From Takakia lepidozioides (lineage: Eukaryota; Streptophyta; Takakiopsida; Takakiales; Takakiaceae), in the NCBI GenBank assembly GCA_030704615.1, contig CM060733.1, forward strand, positions 622,001 through 682,000: 60,000 nt of DNA, written 5' to 3'. Under the pieces are notes generated by a model. It worked only from the letters and a program-made list of their open reading frames with translations, was not told the DNA's origin and did not search any database. Shown piece by piece: positions 58,150-60,000 of this stretch. The translations under genes and the position numbers were made by a program. Position 1 is the stretch's first letter. Every line of letters begins with the position of its first letter.

Positions 58150-58535
58150 TTGTCAATCATGCGACCGTCAGCAAAGGTTGGTCGGACAATTTTTTTAAAA
58201 AAAAAATAGGTGCGACCACCAGAAGGGGGTGGTCGCACATTTTTTCTTAATTTTTAAATGGGTACGACCACCAGCAGGTGGTGGTCGCAACATTTTCATT
58301 TTTTCTAATAGGTGCGACCACAAGCAGAGGGTGGTCGCACATTTTTCTTTTTTTAAAATTGGGTGCGACCACCAGCAGGTGGTGGTCGCAACTTTTTCAT
58401 TTTTTTTAAATAGGTGCGACCATTAGCAGGGGATGGTCGCACATTTTTAATTTTTTTTTAAATGGGTGCGACCACCAGCCGGTGGTGGTCGCAGACTTTT
58501 TCTTTTTTGTTATTAGGTGTGACCGCTCCCTGGAC
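58150..58535. repeat. ~51-bp tandem hairpin satellite, seven to eight units
   Basis: Units start near 58160, 58208, 58260, 58308, 58360, 58411, 58463 and a partial near 58514. Each has 'gtgcgaccaccagcag' and its near complement 'gtggtggtcgcac', making a ~13-bp-stem hairpin, then a T-rich tail. Two flavours alternate, one starting 'gggtgcgaccaccagc' and the other 'taggtgcgaccac', giving a ~103-bp higher-order dimer. The hairpin core resembles that in the array at 41680-42400. Confidence 0.9.
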
Positions 58536-58593
58536 ACGTGGCGAGGCGTGAATGGGCAGCAAAGGCGGTCGCACGCCAGGCCTCTCCAGGCAG

Positions 58594-58600
58594 TATATAA
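58594..58600 (+). promoter_or_regulatory. TATA box of the kinase-like gene
   Basis: TATATAA in the context 'cagtatataagggcc' lies about 310 bases upstream of the ATG at 58908. A C/T-rich stretch follows ('cccctcattcccaaccca'), typical of plant transcription starts. A poly-G run (about 58699-58712) and a GA tract lie in the presumed leader. Confidence 0.65.
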
Positions 58601-58907
58601 GGGCCTACCCCTCATTCCCAACCCACTTTTTTCCCCCTCTGTGAGTCCGGTTCTGGGGCTTCTTGGAGTTTGAACTTCGGTGGCCAGGACTGAGCATGGG
58701 GGGGGGGGGGGGAGAAAGAGAGAGAAAGTGGATTTGTGTGGGGGAGGAGTTTTTGCCTTTTTTTTCATGGGACTGTGGGAGAGTTTGCTTTGGGTACTAT
58801 ACCAATAGAGGGTGAGGAAATTGGTCTGCTAGTATATAAGGTTATCAATAGTCTGGGTTTAGTTTTCTGTTACGAAGCCGCATCTATTCCGCAGAGTACT
58901 TTCATCA

Positions 58908-60000
58908 TGTCCAGAAACGTTGCTTCGAACGCAGTGTCAGGGGGTTCCTCGGGAAGTGGGCGTAAAGGTAGGAAGCGTAAATATGCACATGAACGGGATA
59001 GTCAGGTCAACAAAAAAGACTATCCAAGCGTAGAGGCCGCGAAGATGGTGAAGCAAGTAGTGCTGGATTATTTGAAGGACAATGACATAATACGTTTGAA
59101 TCTTTTGTATGTCCGACATGGGAATGAGGGGTTCCTTAGATTCCAGCACAATATGGAGATGAGAATGAGGGAGGCTTTGGCCGGGGATGAATGGGAAGAG
59201 GACAAGGCGAAGTTCCAGTTCACGAAATGGATGGAGGACCGGGCCCATGATGCCACATGGAATCTGAGGCAAACCATGGACAAGTTTGTTACGAGAACAC
59301 CTGTAGCTGAAGGTCGCATGTCAACTTTGGAGGAGGAGTTGTTTGTGCTTGTGGATTGGTGGTCTGACATGGCAAAAGCCCACGCCAAACGACGTACGAA
59401 ACCACTCCCATGGAAGGCAGGGTCCTCGTCCGCGGATGCGGCATTGAACGTGAGATACATATCCACAAACGCACATGTACAACAACTCGACGCGCCCAAA
59501 CAAGGAGGGTATGGTATAATTCGGAGGGTTTTTTCATCCATACCGGATGGACTCTGGCAGTTTTCTCACCCGCCCTATAACAATTTTTCATCCATACTGG
59601 ATGAACTACCAAGGTTGTCAAAGTCCAACATAACAATGAGGCGTTGGCTGTAAAGTTCCATCATTTCGGCATCATAAAATATTTTGCGTTGCATCCACAT
59701 CAAAATGAAGGTTACACACATTGGTGGAATGGGGGGACCATACGATCATGGTTGAGAATTGACAGGAAATGGGGGAATGATCGGGATAACATGGAGTTAA
59801 TGGAACGACGGGGGACGGAGCAGGAAATGCAGGAGGTCAACCGACTGGTTCGATTCCGACAGAATCGCACCCAATTGGCATGGGCGCTTTTGCACGTCAT
59901 GCTCAACGTCCATAATCACCACCTCTTGCACAACGACATATCCCCCGACAACATCTTGTTGCATTTTCCACAAGGGTCTGAAGATGTGTACATCGGGGTA
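58908..60000 (+). CDS. Protein-kinase-like protein, 5' part, cut by the window end
   Basis: The ATG at 58908 (tcATGtcc) starts MSRNVASNAVSGGSSGSG, with a basic run KGRKRKYAHE like a nuclear signal, then a ~200-residue helical region. The kinase domain starts with a glycine loop QGGYGIIRRV near 59505. The reading frame runs to a stop at 59653. A different frame from about 59600 on continues the kinase: VKVQHNNEALAVKFHHFGII, WWNGGTIRSWL, and the catalytic loop LLHNDISPDNILLHF (HND in place of HRD), then VYIGV at the edge. The change of frame lies by a duplicated 'tttttcatccata' (59528 and 59585), so either a small insertion broke the gene or an intron is present. I recall similar 'HND(I/L)SP.NILLHF' proteins from mosses and lycophytes; substrates are unknown. 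Confidence 0.7.

Noticed and set aside
54957-58535. CRISPR-like appearance of regularly spaced palindromic repeats
   Set aside because: Plant nuclear context, spacers are low-complexity A/T filler and no cas genes exist; these are satellites.

Overview
The window looks like nuclear DNA of a land plant with a large, repeat-rich genome. A fern is the best guess, with a lycophyte or bryophyte possible. The pointers are an intronless DYW-type pentatricopeptide repeat (PPR) gene, many PPR relics, spliced genes with GT/AG introns, a chromovirus, LINEs, tRNA-like SINEs and long AT-rich spacers. The organism is an inference; no organellar or bacterial genes were recognised.

Layout. 0-10 kb: PPR relics, an unidentified minus-strand ORF, a broken coiled-coil gene, weak exon-like ORFs, three near-perfect palindromes (8.8-9.1 kb) and a SINE with target-site duplications (9.6-9.8 kb). 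10-14.4 kb: spacer, a degraded integrase-like gene and a GC-rich foldback element with a nested SINE-like sequence. 14.4-20.1 kb: two broken Crypton-type tyrosine recombinase genes associated with three large hairpins; the second lies in a ~2 kb element with inverted termini. 20.4-32.5 kb is the gene-bearing part: a PPR relic, an inverted copy of EndoU exon 1, an apparently intact 1230-residue PPR-DYW gene (minus), an apparently intact four-exon EndoU ribonuclease gene (plus) with a 5'-truncated LINE in its last intron, and a PPR-DYW C-terminal relic. 32.5-44.7 kb: AT-rich spacer with MITE-like inverted repeats and families of small tandem hairpins. 44.7-58 kb: an old LINE split by a young Ty3/gypsy chromovirus with 5-bp target duplication and near-identical LTRs, and split again by a block carrying a palindromic satellite. 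The LINE's 3' part encodes a chromodomain-like segment and a further C-terminal domain. 58-60 kb: an ACGT-rich block, a ~51-bp hairpin satellite, a TATA box and the 5' part of a protein-kinase-like gene that runs off the window.

How the parts relate. The likely working host genes are the PPR-DYW editing factor and the EndoU ribonuclease. They are divergently arranged, and pieces of both recur in inverted orientation around them, so the locus has been reshuffled. The kinase-like gene may be functional or broken. Almost everything else is mobile or satellite DNA. The most novel material is the recombinase/hairpin elements, the chromodomain-bearing LINE and the several unrelated hairpin repeat families.
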